A stretch of DNA of 64,000 bases from Aquimarina sp. AU474 (GCF_900312815.1 NZ_OMPE01000002.1:1-64000), one strand, 5' to 3'; shown: positions 20,436 through 29,451, counted from the stretch's first letter. Translations and numbers: made by a program. Notes: generated from the sequence alone by a model not told the origin.

Positions 20436-20459
20436 ATGTAAAGAACCTTACATTTTTTT
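20434..20459 (+). terminator. Intrinsic terminator after cassette A
   Basis: AAATGTAA, loop AGAACC, TTACATTT followed by TTTTT: an eight-pair AT-rich stem starting next to the stop codon of DUF4249 A. It separates cassette A from the FecR gene of cassette B, which therefore probably has its own promoter in 20460-20617. Confidence 0.6.
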
Positions 20460-20617
20460 GGCATTCTCTTGTTATATGAGGTAATGACGAATAATTTGGT
20501 CGTTAAATAAAAGTAATTAATAATACAGAAAGAATAGAGCTTTACTATTTTAAAGCAAGCATGATCGGGGGCATATGTTATTTATTTGCTATTTTAGAAC
20601 CGGATTTAGAATTGAAT

Positions 20618-21604
20618 ATGAATATTGAACAAGAAGATCACATACTGCCAATTATAACACGTTATTTAAAAGATGATGTGCAGGAGGACGAACGAAAGTT
20701 TGTGAAAAATTGGATTGCCCAATCTGAAATAAACAAAAACTATTTTGAAGAAGTTGAACAATTATGGAAGGCTTCAGAAGAAATAGACGATTTTGATAAA
20801 ATAAATGTAAATGACGAGTGGGATAAATTTACTTCAAATACATCTTCTCAAAAAGATATTCAGACTAAAGAAAACAATAGAGCATTCTTAAAAATAGCCG
20901 CATCTATAGCCGTCATTATCGGTTTGGGAGCATATTTTATGAATTACTTTAATGCCGATGTTACATTAATTGCACAAACTGGTGAAGAAAACAGATTTGT
21001 ACTTCCTGATCAATCAGTCGTATGGCTTAACGAAGGTAGCGAGCTAACATATAAAAAGGATTTTGAAGGAAAAACAAGAGCTTCTCAACTTAAAGGAGAA
21101 GGGTTTTTTGAAGTTGCCAAAAACCCAGAAAAACCATTTGTGGTGAGCACTAACAATACCGAGACTAAGGTTTTGGGTACTTCTTTTAATTTAAAAACAG
21201 ATACAAATACTAAGGAAACCAAACTCGTTTTAGTAACAGGTAAAGTGCAATTTACTTCCGATGGTAATCAAGAAATTCTTTTACCAGGTGATAAAGTTAC
21301 AGCAAAGGCAAATGGAATTTTGCTTAAAAAAGTAAATGATAATCCTAATTTTATTTCATGGAAATCTAAAGTATTGAAATTTGAAGATGTTGTTATGAGC
21401 GATGTAGTTAAGGATATCGAACAGTTTTACAATGTTGAGCTGGTTATTGAAAATCTACAATTAAAAGATTGTACATTAACATCGGTCTTCGAAGACGAAT
21501 CTTTGGATGATGTCTTAGAAACACTTACCATATTGTTTGATATTACACATCAAAAAATTGGAACCAATCGTATCCTAATTAAAGGAGGAAATTGTAATTC
21601 GTAA
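20618..21604 (+). CDS. FecR family anti-sigma factor (complete)
   Basis: A 328-residue membrane anti-sigma factor. N-terminal cytoplasmic sigma-binding segment (MNIEQEDHILPIITRYL, KFVKNWIAQSE), one membrane helix (AFLKIAASIAVIIGLGAYFM), then the periplasmic FecR domain (VTLIAQTGEENRFVLPDQSVVWLNEGSELTY, GEGFFEVAKNPEKPFVVSTNNTETKVLGTSFNL) and a C-terminal DUF4974 domain (VVKDIEQFYNVELVIEN to the end). It should sense the state of the receptor STN domain and hold or release the ECF sigma factor. The ATG at 20618 is chosen over 20561 because its N-terminus aligns with the fragment at 16943. No sigma gene precedes it, so its target is probably the sigma at 16261. Confidence 0.9.
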   Translation: MNIEQEDHILPIITRYLKDDVQEDERKFVKNWIAQSEINKNYFEEVEQLWKASEEIDDFDKINVNDEWDKFTSNTSSQKDIQTKENNRAFLKIAASIAVIIGLGAYFMNYFNADVTLIAQTGEENRFVLPDQSVVWLNEGSELTYKKDFEGKTRASQLKGEGFFEVAKNPEKPFVVSTNNTETKVLGTSFNLKTDTNTKETKLVLVTGKVQFTSDGNQEILLPGDKVTAKANGILLKKVNDNPNFISWKSKVLKFEDVVMSDVVKDIEQFYNVELVIENLQLKDCTLTSVFEDESLDDVLETLTILFDITHQKIGTNRILIKGGNCNS

Positions 21605-21666
21605 AAAACATTCTTTATAATTGCACTAAAATATTTTGAATGTTTGATTTGGTTGTAAAAGTGAAA

Positions 21667-24282
21667 ATGGTAAATAAGTGGTTTATACTTCTTACATTCT
21701 TATCCTTGAGCAGTTATGCACAACAGACTATTCTTAATAAAAAAGTTAGCCTAGTAAAGAAAGATATCTCTATAGCCGATATTCTTAACGAGCTAGAAAG
21801 TAAATTCGAATTTACAACCACTTATTCGGGTAATACTATCGACTTATCTCAGAAAACATCTATTAATGCTAATAATCAAACTCTTAATCAAGTGCTTAGA
21901 GTTTTGTTTCCGTCAAAACTTTATCGTTTTAAAGTTTTGGGTAAAAAGCTTTTGATTTATAAAAGAGTTCAAAAATATACACTTAGCGGATATCTACTAG
22001 AAGAAGGTAGTCAGGAGTATTTAAGTAATGTTTCGATATACATAAAAGAGCAAGGTATAGGGGCCATTAGCAATGATTATGGCTTTTATTCTTTATCGGC
22101 ACCAGAAGGTAAACATGAAGTATTAATTACATTTATAGGTTACAAGCCTATTGTTAAAAATATTGATTTTACTAAAGATATCAACCTTAACTTTAGCTTA
22201 GAGCCAGATACTCAATATCTTGATGAGATCATAATTAATTCGGATCGTGGTTCTTTAAAGAGCGAGATTACCCAAATGAGTTCCGAAAGTATTACTCCAG
22301 GTGTAATAAGAGACACCCCGGCTATTTTTGGAGAAAAAGATGCGGTTAAAACTTTACAACTATTACCTGGTGTTAAATCCGGTAATGAGGGATCTGCAGG
22401 GTTTTATGTAAGGGGAGGAACACCCGATCAGAACCTGATTATTTTGGATGAGTCTATTGTGTATAATTCAAATCATCTTTTTGGTATTTTCTCTATTTTT
22501 AATGGTGATGCTATAAAAACAGTAGAAATGTATAAAGGTGGCTTTCCAGCGCGTTATGGTGGTAGGTTATCTTCTGTAGTAAAAATTGATACAAAGAATG
22601 GGAATAAAGAAAAGCTTAAAGGTAATGTGAATCTAAGCCTTATTTCGTCTTCTTTTTTATTAGAAGGTCCGCTTAAAAAGAACAAAACTTCATTTGTATT
22701 GAGTGGTAGAAGAACATATTTAGATTTATTGGTGCGCCCTTTTTTAGAAAGTAATAATGATATTAGTTATAATTTTAGTGATATAAACACAAAAATCCAT
22801 CATGTTTTTAACGAGAAAAACAAGCTGTATTGGAGCCTGTATTTTGGAGAAGATAAATATAAAAGGAAAGAAAGGTTTGAGGGCGAGGGGGTAAATGACA
22901 AAACCGATGAAAAAATACAATGGGGTAATATCACTTCTACTTTACGATGGAATCATGAATTTAACAATAAACTGTTTTCTAATACTTCTCTAATTTTTAG
23001 TAACTACCGGTTCAAAAATGAAATACTTGAGAGTAATATTAATAATACTTCTTTTAATAGTTCTAATTCTGGAATTGATGATTATGGGTTAAAATTAGAT
23101 TTTAATTATTATCCTACTCCAAATCATACCTTGAAATTTGGAATGCTCTCTACATATCACAATTTTACTCCCAAGGCGATTACAATTAGAGATAGTGAAG
23201 ACGTTAATGTTTCTAATACTCAAAAAATCAAAACATTTGAAAGTGCTTTATATATAGAAGATAATTGGGAAGTTAATGAAAAGCTAAGTGTTAATCCAGG
23301 GTTGCGATTAAGTTATTTTCAACATAAGTCAAAAGTATATTTTAAACCAGAGATTAGGTTTTCTGTAGCTTACCGTCTAAAACCTACATTGGCTATAAAG
23401 GCTTCGTATGCAAAGATGAATCAATACATTCATAGGTTATCAAATAGTGGTTTGGGGTTGCCTACTGATTTATGGATCTCTTCTACCGATGGACTCAAGC
23501 CCCAGCTTTCTGAACAAGTAGCCTTAGGATTGGCCAAAGATTTTGGAGAAGATATGTATGAGGCCACTATAGAGGCTTATTATAAAAAAATGGACGATAT
23601 TATTGAATTTAAAGAAGGCGCTTCCTTTGCCACTATCAATGATCTATCAAATATCGCAAGTTCTATTCAAACTGTTGATTTTGTAAATGGCTTAACGACT
23701 GGTCAAGGATGGGCATATGGATCAGAATTTCTATTACGTAAAAAAAGAGGAAAGTTTACAGGTTGGCTTGGATATACATTGTCTTGGTCCGAAAGACAAT
23801 TTGATGAATTAAATCAGGGCAGAAAATTTCGAGATCGTTTTGATAGAAGGCATGATATTTCACTCGTGACAGTTTACAAGTTGGATAGGCCAAAAAAACC
23901 AAATAAGAAAACGACACTATCTGCAAATTGGGTGTTTTCTTCAGGAATTAATTTTAATGTTCCCAATACAGTAGGTATTGATCCTACTACTGATTTTCCT
24001 ATCGGAGATGGAAGTATTCCTGGTGTTTCGGTTTTTAATGAAGAAAAGAATAACTTTAAAGGTGAAGATTTTCACCGGTTGGTTTTAGGAGTGCAATTTC
24101 ATAAAACCACAAAACGCAAACGAGAACGAACTTGGGGGTTTTCATTTTACAACGTGTATGCAAGAAAAAACCCTTTCTTTTATAAAGTAGAAAATACTGG
24201 TTTAGAAACCAATAGGAGAGTATTAAGTAAAGGGTATGTTTTTCAATTTGTACCATCCTTTAATTATAATTTGAAATTTTAA
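21667..24282 (+). CDS. TonB-dependent receptor B with STN signalling domain
   Basis: An 871-residue paralogue of receptor A. Signal peptide MVNKWFILLTFLSLSSYA, then a secretin/TonB short N-terminal (STN) domain (VSLVKKDISIADILNELESKFEF to LYRFKVLGKKLLIYKR), a CarboxypepD_reg-like domain (LSGYLLEEGSQEYLSNVSIYI), plug (LLPGVKSGNEGSAGFYVRGGTPDQ) and barrel ending NYNLKF. Long stretches match receptor A closely (AKMNQYIHRLSNSGLGLPTDLW against AKMNQYIHLLSNSGIGLPTDLW). Family knowledge: the STN domain passes the ligand signal to a FecR protein. Start: ATG at 21667; an upstream ATG at 21640 would add nine residues to the n-region. It is 62 bp after fecR and 11 bp before DUF4249 B. Confidence 0.92.
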   Translation: MVNKWFILLTFLSLSSYAQQTILNKKVSLVKKDISIADILNELESKFEFTTTYSGNTIDLSQKTSINANNQTLNQVLRVLFPSKLYRFKVLGKKLLIYKRVQKYTLSGYLLEEGSQEYLSNVSIYIKEQGIGAISNDYGFYSLSAPEGKHEVLITFIGYKPIVKNIDFTKDINLNFSLEPDTQYLDEIIINSDRGSLKSEITQMSSESITPGVIRDTPAIFGEKDAVKTLQLLPGVKSGNEGSAGFYVRGGTPDQNLIILDESIVYNSNHLFGIFSIFNGDAIKTVEMYKGGFPARYGGRLSSVVKIDTKNGNKEKLKGNVNLSLISSSFLLEGPLKKNKTSFVLSGRRTYLDLLVRPFLESNNDISYNFSDINTKIHHVFNEKNKLYWSLYFGEDKYKRKERFEGEGVNDKTDEKIQWGNITSTLRWNHEFNNKLFSNTSLIFSNYRFKNEILESNINNTSFNSSNSGIDDYGLKLDFNYYPTPNHTLKFGMLSTYHNFTPKAITIRDSEDVNVSNTQKIKTFESALYIEDNWEVNEKLSVNPGLRLSYFQHKSKVYFKPEIRFSVAYRLKPTLAIKASYAKMNQYIHRLSNSGLGLPTDLWISSTDGLKPQLSEQVALGLAKDFGEDMYEATIEAYYKKMDDIIEFKEGASFATINDLSNIASSIQTVDFVNGLTTGQGWAYGSEFLLRKKRGKFTGWLGYTLSWSERQFDELNQGRKFRDRFDRRHDISLVTVYKLDRPKKPNKKTTLSANWVFSSGINFNVPNTVGIDPTTDFPIGDGSIPGVSVFNEEKNNFKGEDFHRLVLGVQFHKTTKRKRERTWGFSFYNVYARKNPFFYKVENTGLETNRRVLSKGYVFQFVPSFNYNLKF

Positions 24283-24293
24283 AAATATTACAG

Positions 24294-25157
24294 ATGAAGT
24301 ACTATAGATTACTTTTTATGATATTGATATTTTCAGGATGTACCGAGTTTGTGGATGAAAATATAGCACAACCTGAAGGAAAAGAACTGGTCCTTATTTA
24401 CGGATTTATTTCACCAGAGGAAGATCGAATTAAGGTTTCGGTTTCAGAAACTCGATCTATTTTTGATGAAAACCTAGATGCCTATCTTGGAACAGAAGAT
24501 GGCTTAATTATTAAGGATGCCATGGTGACTATAGCAGATGAAAATGGGACCACAATAGAATTGATATATGACGATACTTTAAAACGGTACATAATATCAT
24601 CAAGTTTATTTGCTATTGAACCTGGAAACAAATATGCTTTGAGAGTTACGGCTAAGGGAAAAGAGTTTACCGCTTCGTGCACTATTCCTGTAGAAAAGGT
24701 AGAAGAAATAAATACTTCATTGGGTTTTAGAATTGATGAGTTTGGTCAGAGAAGAGAGAATCTTAGGGTACAATTTGATGACATCTCAGGTTCAAATAAC
24801 TTTTATATTGTAGGAGCCGAATATAAACCTGCAGGGATACCAGATGCAGAATTAGGTATTGCTTTTTTTGACCTGCAAAGATTTGCTACTGATGTTACAG
24901 GAGACGGATTTCCTGTTATTTCTAATGGCACTGTAGTGAATATAAACAATGGCCTTGAAATTACAACAAAAGTTGCCCATACAGATGAGTTGATTTATAA
25001 TACTTTAAAAGCAAATTTTATAAACTCTAGAAGATCTGATGATGGAGATCCTTTTTTTAGACCAATAATACCACCTTCAAATATTATTGGCGAAGATGGG
25101 TATGGTGTATTTGCAGGTTTTAGATTAACAGAAAAACAGGAAGAATTGAGCTTTTGA
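24294..25157 (+). CDS. DUF4249 lipoprotein B
   Basis: A 287-residue lipoprotein, signal peptide MKYYRLLFMILIFSGC with lipobox FSGC. Paralogue of DUF4249 A with the same order of elements: LVLIYGFISPEEDRIKVSVSET, VTIADENGTTIELIYDD, YALRVTAKGKEFTASCTIP, and the C-terminal FFRPIIPPSNIIGEDGYGVFAGFRLTEKQ. It follows receptor B by 11 bp, so the receptor/lipoprotein pair was duplicated as a unit. The function is unknown; a role in ligand capture or in surface assembly with the receptor is inferred from constant gene pairing. Its stop lies 1 bp from the stop of the convergent TetR gene. Confidence 0.83.
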   Translation: MKYYRLLFMILIFSGCTEFVDENIAQPEGKELVLIYGFISPEEDRIKVSVSETRSIFDENLDAYLGTEDGLIIKDAMVTIADENGTTIELIYDDTLKRYIISSSLFAIEPGNKYALRVTAKGKEFTASCTIPVEKVEEINTSLGFRIDEFGQRRENLRVQFDDISGSNNFYIVGAEYKPAGIPDAELGIAFFDLQRFATDVTGDGFPVISNGTVVNINNGLEITTKVAHTDELIYNTLKANFINSRRSDDGDPFFRPIIPPSNIIGEDGYGVFAGFRLTEKQEELSF

Positions 25158-25158
25158 T

Positions 25159-25758
25159 TTACTTCATTAATCCTTCAAACTTTAAAAACATATAATCTTT
25201 TATAGTAGACTCTAGCGTTTCTTTACTTTGATTAAAGAAGGTGTCATCAGTAATTAACCTCAGGATAAAAAATTCATCCATTTTGATCAGTAGCTCAGTA
25301 GAAACAGGTTTGAATTGTTTACTTTCTATGCCATATATATAGAATTGTTTTAAATCCTGTAATAAGGAAAATAAGAAATCTTCTATAATTTTCCAGGCCG
25401 TGGGGTAATACTTTTGTAGTTGTCTTAGGTAAAAAGCGGAGATATCTTTGGCTCCTTCGGTTAGGATATTAACCAGAGTACTATATCTATAATCAAGTTG
25501 CACAATTTCTTGGGTTATCTCGTTCTTATATTCATATAATCTATTTATGCGTACTTCGGTGATATACTCAAAAATCTCTTCTTTTGTTGTAAAGTATTGA
25601 TATATAGTAGATTTACTTTTGTTCATTAAAATGGCAAGATCATCCATAGTCAAACTTCCTAAATCGGCATGTTTCAGTTTTGGCAATATTGCTTGTGTCC
25701 ACTTTTCGACCTTTTTACTTTTTTCCTTTCGGTTTCTAGAAATAGATTTTCTTCCCAT
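25159..25758 (-). CDS. TetR/AcrR family transcriptional regulator
   Basis: A 199-residue regulator. N-terminal helix-turn-helix: the segment LGSLTMDDLAILMNKSKSTIYQYFTTKEEIFEYI (about residues 34-68) is a clear TetR DNA-binding domain, preceded by a basic start (MGRKSISRNRKEKSKKVEKW). The C-terminal part is helical and ligand-specific, with no assignable ligand. It is divergent from the desaturase/reductase gene with 86 bp between them, and a perfect 10-bp inverted repeat lies in that gap over the desaturase promoter. It therefore most likely represses that operon, and perhaps itself, until an inducer such as a lipid or sterol-like substrate binds. Confidence 0.9.
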   Translation of the reverse strand: MGRKSISRNRKEKSKKVEKWTQAILPKLKHADLGSLTMDDLAILMNKSKSTIYQYFTTKEEIFEYITEVRINRLYEYKNEITQEIVQLDYRYSTLVNILTEGAKDISAFYLRQLQKYYPTAWKIIEDFLFSLLQDLKQFYIYGIESKQFKPVSTELLIKMDEFFILRLITDDTFFNQSKETLESTIKDYMFLKFEGLMK

Positions 25759-25760
25759 AT

Positions 25761-25806
25761 TTGGTAATTTATCAAAATCGAACTATATTTGATTAAATAG
25801 TTCGAT
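25761..25806 (+). promoter_or_regulatory. Promoter with overlapping TetR-type operator
   Basis: Promoter: TTG (25761-25763), 20 bp, TATATTTG (25784-25791), a close match to the Bacteroidetes consensus, reading toward the desaturase gene. Operator: ATCGAACTAT (25777-25786) and ATAGTTCGAT (25797-25806), a perfect 10-bp inverted repeat with a 10-bp spacer that contains most of the -7 box and the predicted start site. A bound TetR dimer here would block initiation. Confidence 0.7.
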
Positions 25807-25844
25807 AAATTCTTATTCTAACTTCAAACTTAATTATTTATTTC

Positions 25845-27695
25845 ATGAAGAATCAAGCAGTATGGCAAAAATATACAGGAAAGGTAGCTTGGCCGACTAT
25901 ATTCTTATTTTTAGGCCTCTTAATTGGGTATGGTTTTTTGTGGTATGCGTATAAAAAAGGATTGGGGGGATGGACCTCTTGTATAGGTGCGATTTTGGCA
26001 TATGGTATGTTTACTATAGCTCATGAAGCTTGTCATAGTAATATTTCTGGAGGAGTAAAATCATTCATTTTTATTGAAAAAACATTGGGTTGGGTATCTT
26101 CATTATTTTTAATGTTTCCATATTGTGCATTTGTGATTATTCATCTTCGTCACCACGCACATACAAACGACCCAATAAAGGATCCTGATAATTACGTAAA
26201 TGGATCTAATGCTTTATCTATCTTTTTTAGATGTACAACGTTAATTGGCCATTACTTCGGATTAACACTAGGTAAAGACAGTAAAAATGATCCCGCAATG
26301 AAATCAATTCGTGGACAATCTATACTCTTTACTTTTTTGATAATATTCCTAATGGGAACATTTATAATTATTGGTGAAGGATATGCATTATTATATGTAT
26401 TTATTTTATCTGCATTGATTGCAGCACCCATATTGGCATTTTCTTTTGATTGGATACCACATTATCCTCATCATAATACAGGAAAATATCATAATACAAG
26501 GGTAATTACGATTCCAGGGCTTGAATTTGTATCATTATATCAAAGTTATCATTTAATGCATCATTTATTTCCTAGAGTTCCTTTTTACAAATACAAACGT
26601 TGTTTTTTGGATTATGAAAAAGAACTTTTGGAGAAAAAATCTCCAATAGAAGGTTTTAGAGATCAGGATGCTTATCTCTTAAAAAAGAAAAACACCTATA
26701 CGGATTTACTTACAGGAAAAAATTGGAGTTATATTCTTGAAGTAGGAAACGTACAAGTAGAGACTCACGATACAATTAGAATTACTTTTAAAAACCTAGA
26801 TAATATTCCTTTTACTTTTAAGGCAGGTCAATATGTGGTAATTTCTGATGATGTACAAAATGAATTCATTAGTAGATGCTATTCTATTTGTGAAAGTCCA
26901 TCAACAGGTATGCTTTCTGTAGGAGTAAAACGTGTATCTGGTGGAAAACTATCTAATCATCTGTTGGATAAAGTAAAGAGAAATTATAAACTACGTGTCT
27001 CAGGACCTTATGGCAATTTTGTCTTACCAGAAAAGATAAATACTCCTTTAGTTTTAATAGCAGGAGGAAGCGGAATTACACCTATACTTTCTATTTTAAA
27101 ACTTGTTTTAACGAATTCAAATATCAAAGTGACCTTACTTTACGGTTGTAAAAGTGTTAAAGATGTAATCTTCAAGAAAGATCTTGATCAGTTATCATTG
27201 TTGTATCCAGATCAATTTAGTTGTATAATAGAGTTAGATATCTTGACTGAAGAGAAACAGTGTACGCATTTGGAACACTTGGGAAGCGAGATGCTGTGTT
27301 ATATTTGTGGCCCGTTACCGATGATGAATGCTTCAAAAAGAGTTTTACAAAAAATAGGAATTGCCGATCATCAAATCATGATAGAAGAGTTTTCTTTTCA
27401 AAGAAAACAACTTTCGGGAAAGAAACATAATATACAATCGGTATTACACCAAAGAGAAATATCCTTTTTTGCAGATAGTGCCGAGACCATTCTAGAAGCA
27501 TCTATAAGAGAAAAACAGGAATTACCCTATGCTTGCGGAATGGGGCAGTGCGGAACATGTAAAGTAAAACTGGATGAAGGAGAGGTGGTATGGAATACTA
27601 CAACCGAAATTGCACTATTACAAAATGAACGAGATCAGGGATATATCTTACCTTGTATTTGTCGTGCCAAAACTAATATAACCTTAAGATCATGA
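25845..27695 (+). CDS. Fusion of membrane fatty-acid desaturase and ferredoxin reductase/2Fe-2S domains
   Basis: A 616-residue two-part enzyme. Residues 1-270: membrane di-iron desaturase/hydroxylase with His boxes HEACH (60-64), HLRHH (100-104) and, near 235, YHLMHH, plus several membrane helices. Residues about 285-500: FAD/NAD(P)-binding reductase of ferredoxin-NADP type (RCYSICESPSTG for FAD, GGSGITPILSIL for nucleotide). The C-terminus (about 525-616): plant-type 2Fe-2S ferredoxin with CGMGQCGTC and PCIC cysteines. The protein thus carries its own electron chain from NAD(P)H to the di-iron centre. It introduces a double bond or hydroxyl in a lipid-like substrate; the exact substrate is unknown. 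It overlaps the next gene by 4 bp (ATGA). Confidence 0.88.
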   Translation: MKNQAVWQKYTGKVAWPTIFLFLGLLIGYGFLWYAYKKGLGGWTSCIGAILAYGMFTIAHEACHSNISGGVKSFIFIEKTLGWVSSLFLMFPYCAFVIIHLRHHAHTNDPIKDPDNYVNGSNALSIFFRCTTLIGHYFGLTLGKDSKNDPAMKSIRGQSILFTFLIIFLMGTFIIIGEGYALLYVFILSALIAAPILAFSFDWIPHYPHHNTGKYHNTRVITIPGLEFVSLYQSYHLMHHLFPRVPFYKYKRCFLDYEKELLEKKSPIEGFRDQDAYLLKKKNTYTDLLTGKNWSYILEVGNVQVETHDTIRITFKNLDNIPFTFKAGQYVVISDDVQNEFISRCYSICESPSTGMLSVGVKRVSGGKLSNHLLDKVKRNYKLRVSGPYGNFVLPEKINTPLVLIAGGSGITPILSILKLVLTNSNIKVTLLYGCKSVKDVIFKKDLDQLSLLYPDQFSCIIELDILTEEKQCTHLEHLGSEMLCYICGPLPMMNASKRVLQKIGIADHQIMIEEFSFQRKQLSGKKHNIQSVLHQREISFFADSAETILEASIREKQELPYACGMGQCGTCKVKLDEGEVVWNTTTEIALLQNERDQGYILPCICRAKTNITLRS

Positions 27696-29248
27696 ATACA
27701 GAAACATATGATTACGTAATTATAGGAAGCGGTTTTGGAGGATCTGTAAGTGCACTACGTTTATCTCAAAAAGGATATAAGGTATTGGTAGTCGAAAAAG
27801 GAAAATGGTATGCACCTAAAGATTTTCCTAAATCGAACTGGAACCTCAAGAAATGGCTATGGATGCCTTTTTTTAGATGGTTTGGGATCATGAAAATGTC
27901 TTTTTTTAAACATGTAGTTGTGATTTCGGGTACAGGGGTAGGTGGAGGATCTTTGGTTTATGCAAATACATTACCAGTGCCTAAAAAAGAATTCTTTACT
28001 TCTGGTAGTTGGGGGCATTTGGCCGATTGGCAATCCGAATTGGCTCCTTTCTATAAAACTGCACTTAGTATGCTTGGTGCTCAAAAAAATCCAAAGTTTT
28101 TTGATGGGGATAAGATATTAGAAGAACTGGCAGGAAATATGGGTATTGAAGATAAGTTTGAAGCTACCGATGTCGCGGTATTTTTTGGGCAACCTAATAC
28201 AACGGTTTCAGATCCATATTTTGATGGTAAAGGACCAGATCGCACGGGGTGCAATTATTGTGGTGGATGTATGACAGGTTGTAGAGTAGGAGCCAAAAAC
28301 ACATTAGACAAGAACTATTTACATCTCGCTCAAGGATTAGGAGCAGAAATTCTTGCGGAGCAAAAAGTATATGACGTAGTGCCTGCCGGAGAGGGATATG
28401 AAGTAAAATTTAAATCTTCAACAAAATTGTTTAAAACTAAAAAAACGGTAAAAACCGGCGGTGTTATTTTTTCTGGAGGAGTACTAGGAACAGTGAAGTT
28501 GTTATTAAAATTAAAACGAAAATCATTGCCCAGATTATCCGACCGTTTGGGTCATGACATTAGAACAAATAACGAAAGTTTGATAAGTGTAACTAATCTT
28601 GATGGGCAAAAAGATATGTCTAAAGGAGTTGCTATAGGATCTATTCTTAATACCGATGACAACAGTCATCTAGAAATCGTGAGGTATGCTAAAGGCTCTG
28701 GGTTTTGGCGTTTATCACATCTACCCTTAACACATGGTAAAAATACTATAGTTCGAGTTGCAAAAATGGTTACAAGTTTTATAAAACATCCTCTATCTTA
28801 TCTTAAATTATATACATCAAGAGATTGGGCCAAAAGCACCACTGTTTTGTTATTTATGCAAACCTTAGATAGTACATTAAAATTTGGAATAAGTTCTTTT
28901 GGAACAATGAATACCAGTGTAGCCGAAGGTAAAAAGCCATCAGCATTTATTCCTGAGTCCTTGAATTTGGCAAAGCAATATGCATCAATAGCCAAAGGAA
29001 AAGAAACGGTATTTGGATTAGAACCACTGGCAGGAATTCCTTCTACAGCTCATATTCTGGGAGGTGCAGTTATGGGAGCGGATATAACCAAAGGAGTGAT
29101 TGATAAGGATAATAAGGTATTTGGATATAAAAATATGTTTGTATGTGATGGTGCCATGATATCTGCAAATCCGGGAGTAAATCCGTCGTTATCCATAACC
29201 GCAATTACAGAATTGGCAATGAGTAAAATCCCGGAAAAGAAAGATTAA
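27692..29248 (+). CDS. GMC-type FAD oxidoreductase (cholesterol-oxidase-like)
   Basis: A 518-residue flavoenzyme. The N-terminal FAD-binding motif is YDYVIIGSGFGGSVSALRLS, followed by VVISGTGVGGGSLVYANTLP. A Cys-rich segment NYCGGCMTGCRVGAKNTLDKNYL is typical of the cholesterol oxidase branch, and the C-terminal FAD motif GVNPSLSITAITELAM closes the domain, with AHILGGAVMGAD before it. Such enzymes oxidise an alcohol group, often a sterol 3-hydroxyl, with FAD. It overlaps the desaturase/reductase stop by 4 bp and is surely co-transcribed and translationally coupled, pointing to successive oxidations of one lipid or sterol-like compound. Alternative: a long-chain alcohol dehydrogenase. Confidence 0.85.
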   Translation: MNTETYDYVIIGSGFGGSVSALRLSQKGYKVLVVEKGKWYAPKDFPKSNWNLKKWLWMPFFRWFGIMKMSFFKHVVVISGTGVGGGSLVYANTLPVPKKEFFTSGSWGHLADWQSELAPFYKTALSMLGAQKNPKFFDGDKILEELAGNMGIEDKFEATDVAVFFGQPNTTVSDPYFDGKGPDRTGCNYCGGCMTGCRVGAKNTLDKNYLHLAQGLGAEILAEQKVYDVVPAGEGYEVKFKSSTKLFKTKKTVKTGGVIFSGGVLGTVKLLLKLKRKSLPRLSDRLGHDIRTNNESLISVTNLDGQKDMSKGVAIGSILNTDDNSHLEIVRYAKGSGFWRLSHLPLTHGKNTIVRVAKMVTSFIKHPLSYLKLYTSRDWAKSTTVLLFMQTLDSTLKFGISSFGTMNTSVAEGKKPSAFIPESLNLAKQYASIAKGKETVFGLEPLAGIPSTAHILGGAVMGADITKGVIDKDNKVFGYKNMFVCDGAMISANPGVNPSLSITAITELAMSKIPEKKD

Positions 29249-29448
29249 TCTTTTGAAGAATTTTTAAAGTGTCGAAAAATTAAAAAAGCACCATATAGCA
29301 CAAAGGATATCGTTAAGATCGCTCTAAATCCCCATTCTTGATCATTTTGCAATCGATTATAAAGTCTAAGGCTTCCGAAAATGACCAGTGCAATACCAAT
29401 CATTAAATCCCATGTTCTACGAGGATTTTTTTCATTGTTCTCTTCCAT
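29245..29448 (-). CDS. Small two-helix membrane protein
   Basis: A 67-residue protein with an acidic/basic start (MEENNEKNPRRTWD) and two membrane helices (LMIGIALVIFGSLRLYN and AILTISFVLYGAFLIFRHF). No domain that I recognise. It is the last of three co-directional genes and starts 3 bp after the DUF2007 gene, a tight operon. Its C-terminus overlaps the stop of the convergent GMC gene by 4 bp within a palindrome. It may simply be a structural membrane peptide; the function is unknown. Confidence 0.6.
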   Translation of the reverse strand: MEENNEKNPRRTWDLMIGIALVIFGSLRLYNRLQNDQEWGFRAILTISFVLYGAFLIFRHFKNSSKD

Positions 29449-29451
29449 AAC

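Noticed and set aside
20561..20617. Upstream ATG for the complete FecR
   Set aside because: The extra 19 residues are hydrophobic and absent from the homologous FecR fragment; the ATG at 20618 aligns with it.
25159..29248. Desaturase/GMC cluster considered as a polyunsaturated fatty-acid or carotenoid gene cluster
   Set aside because: No PKS, crt or fad genes nearby, so the substrate cannot be named.
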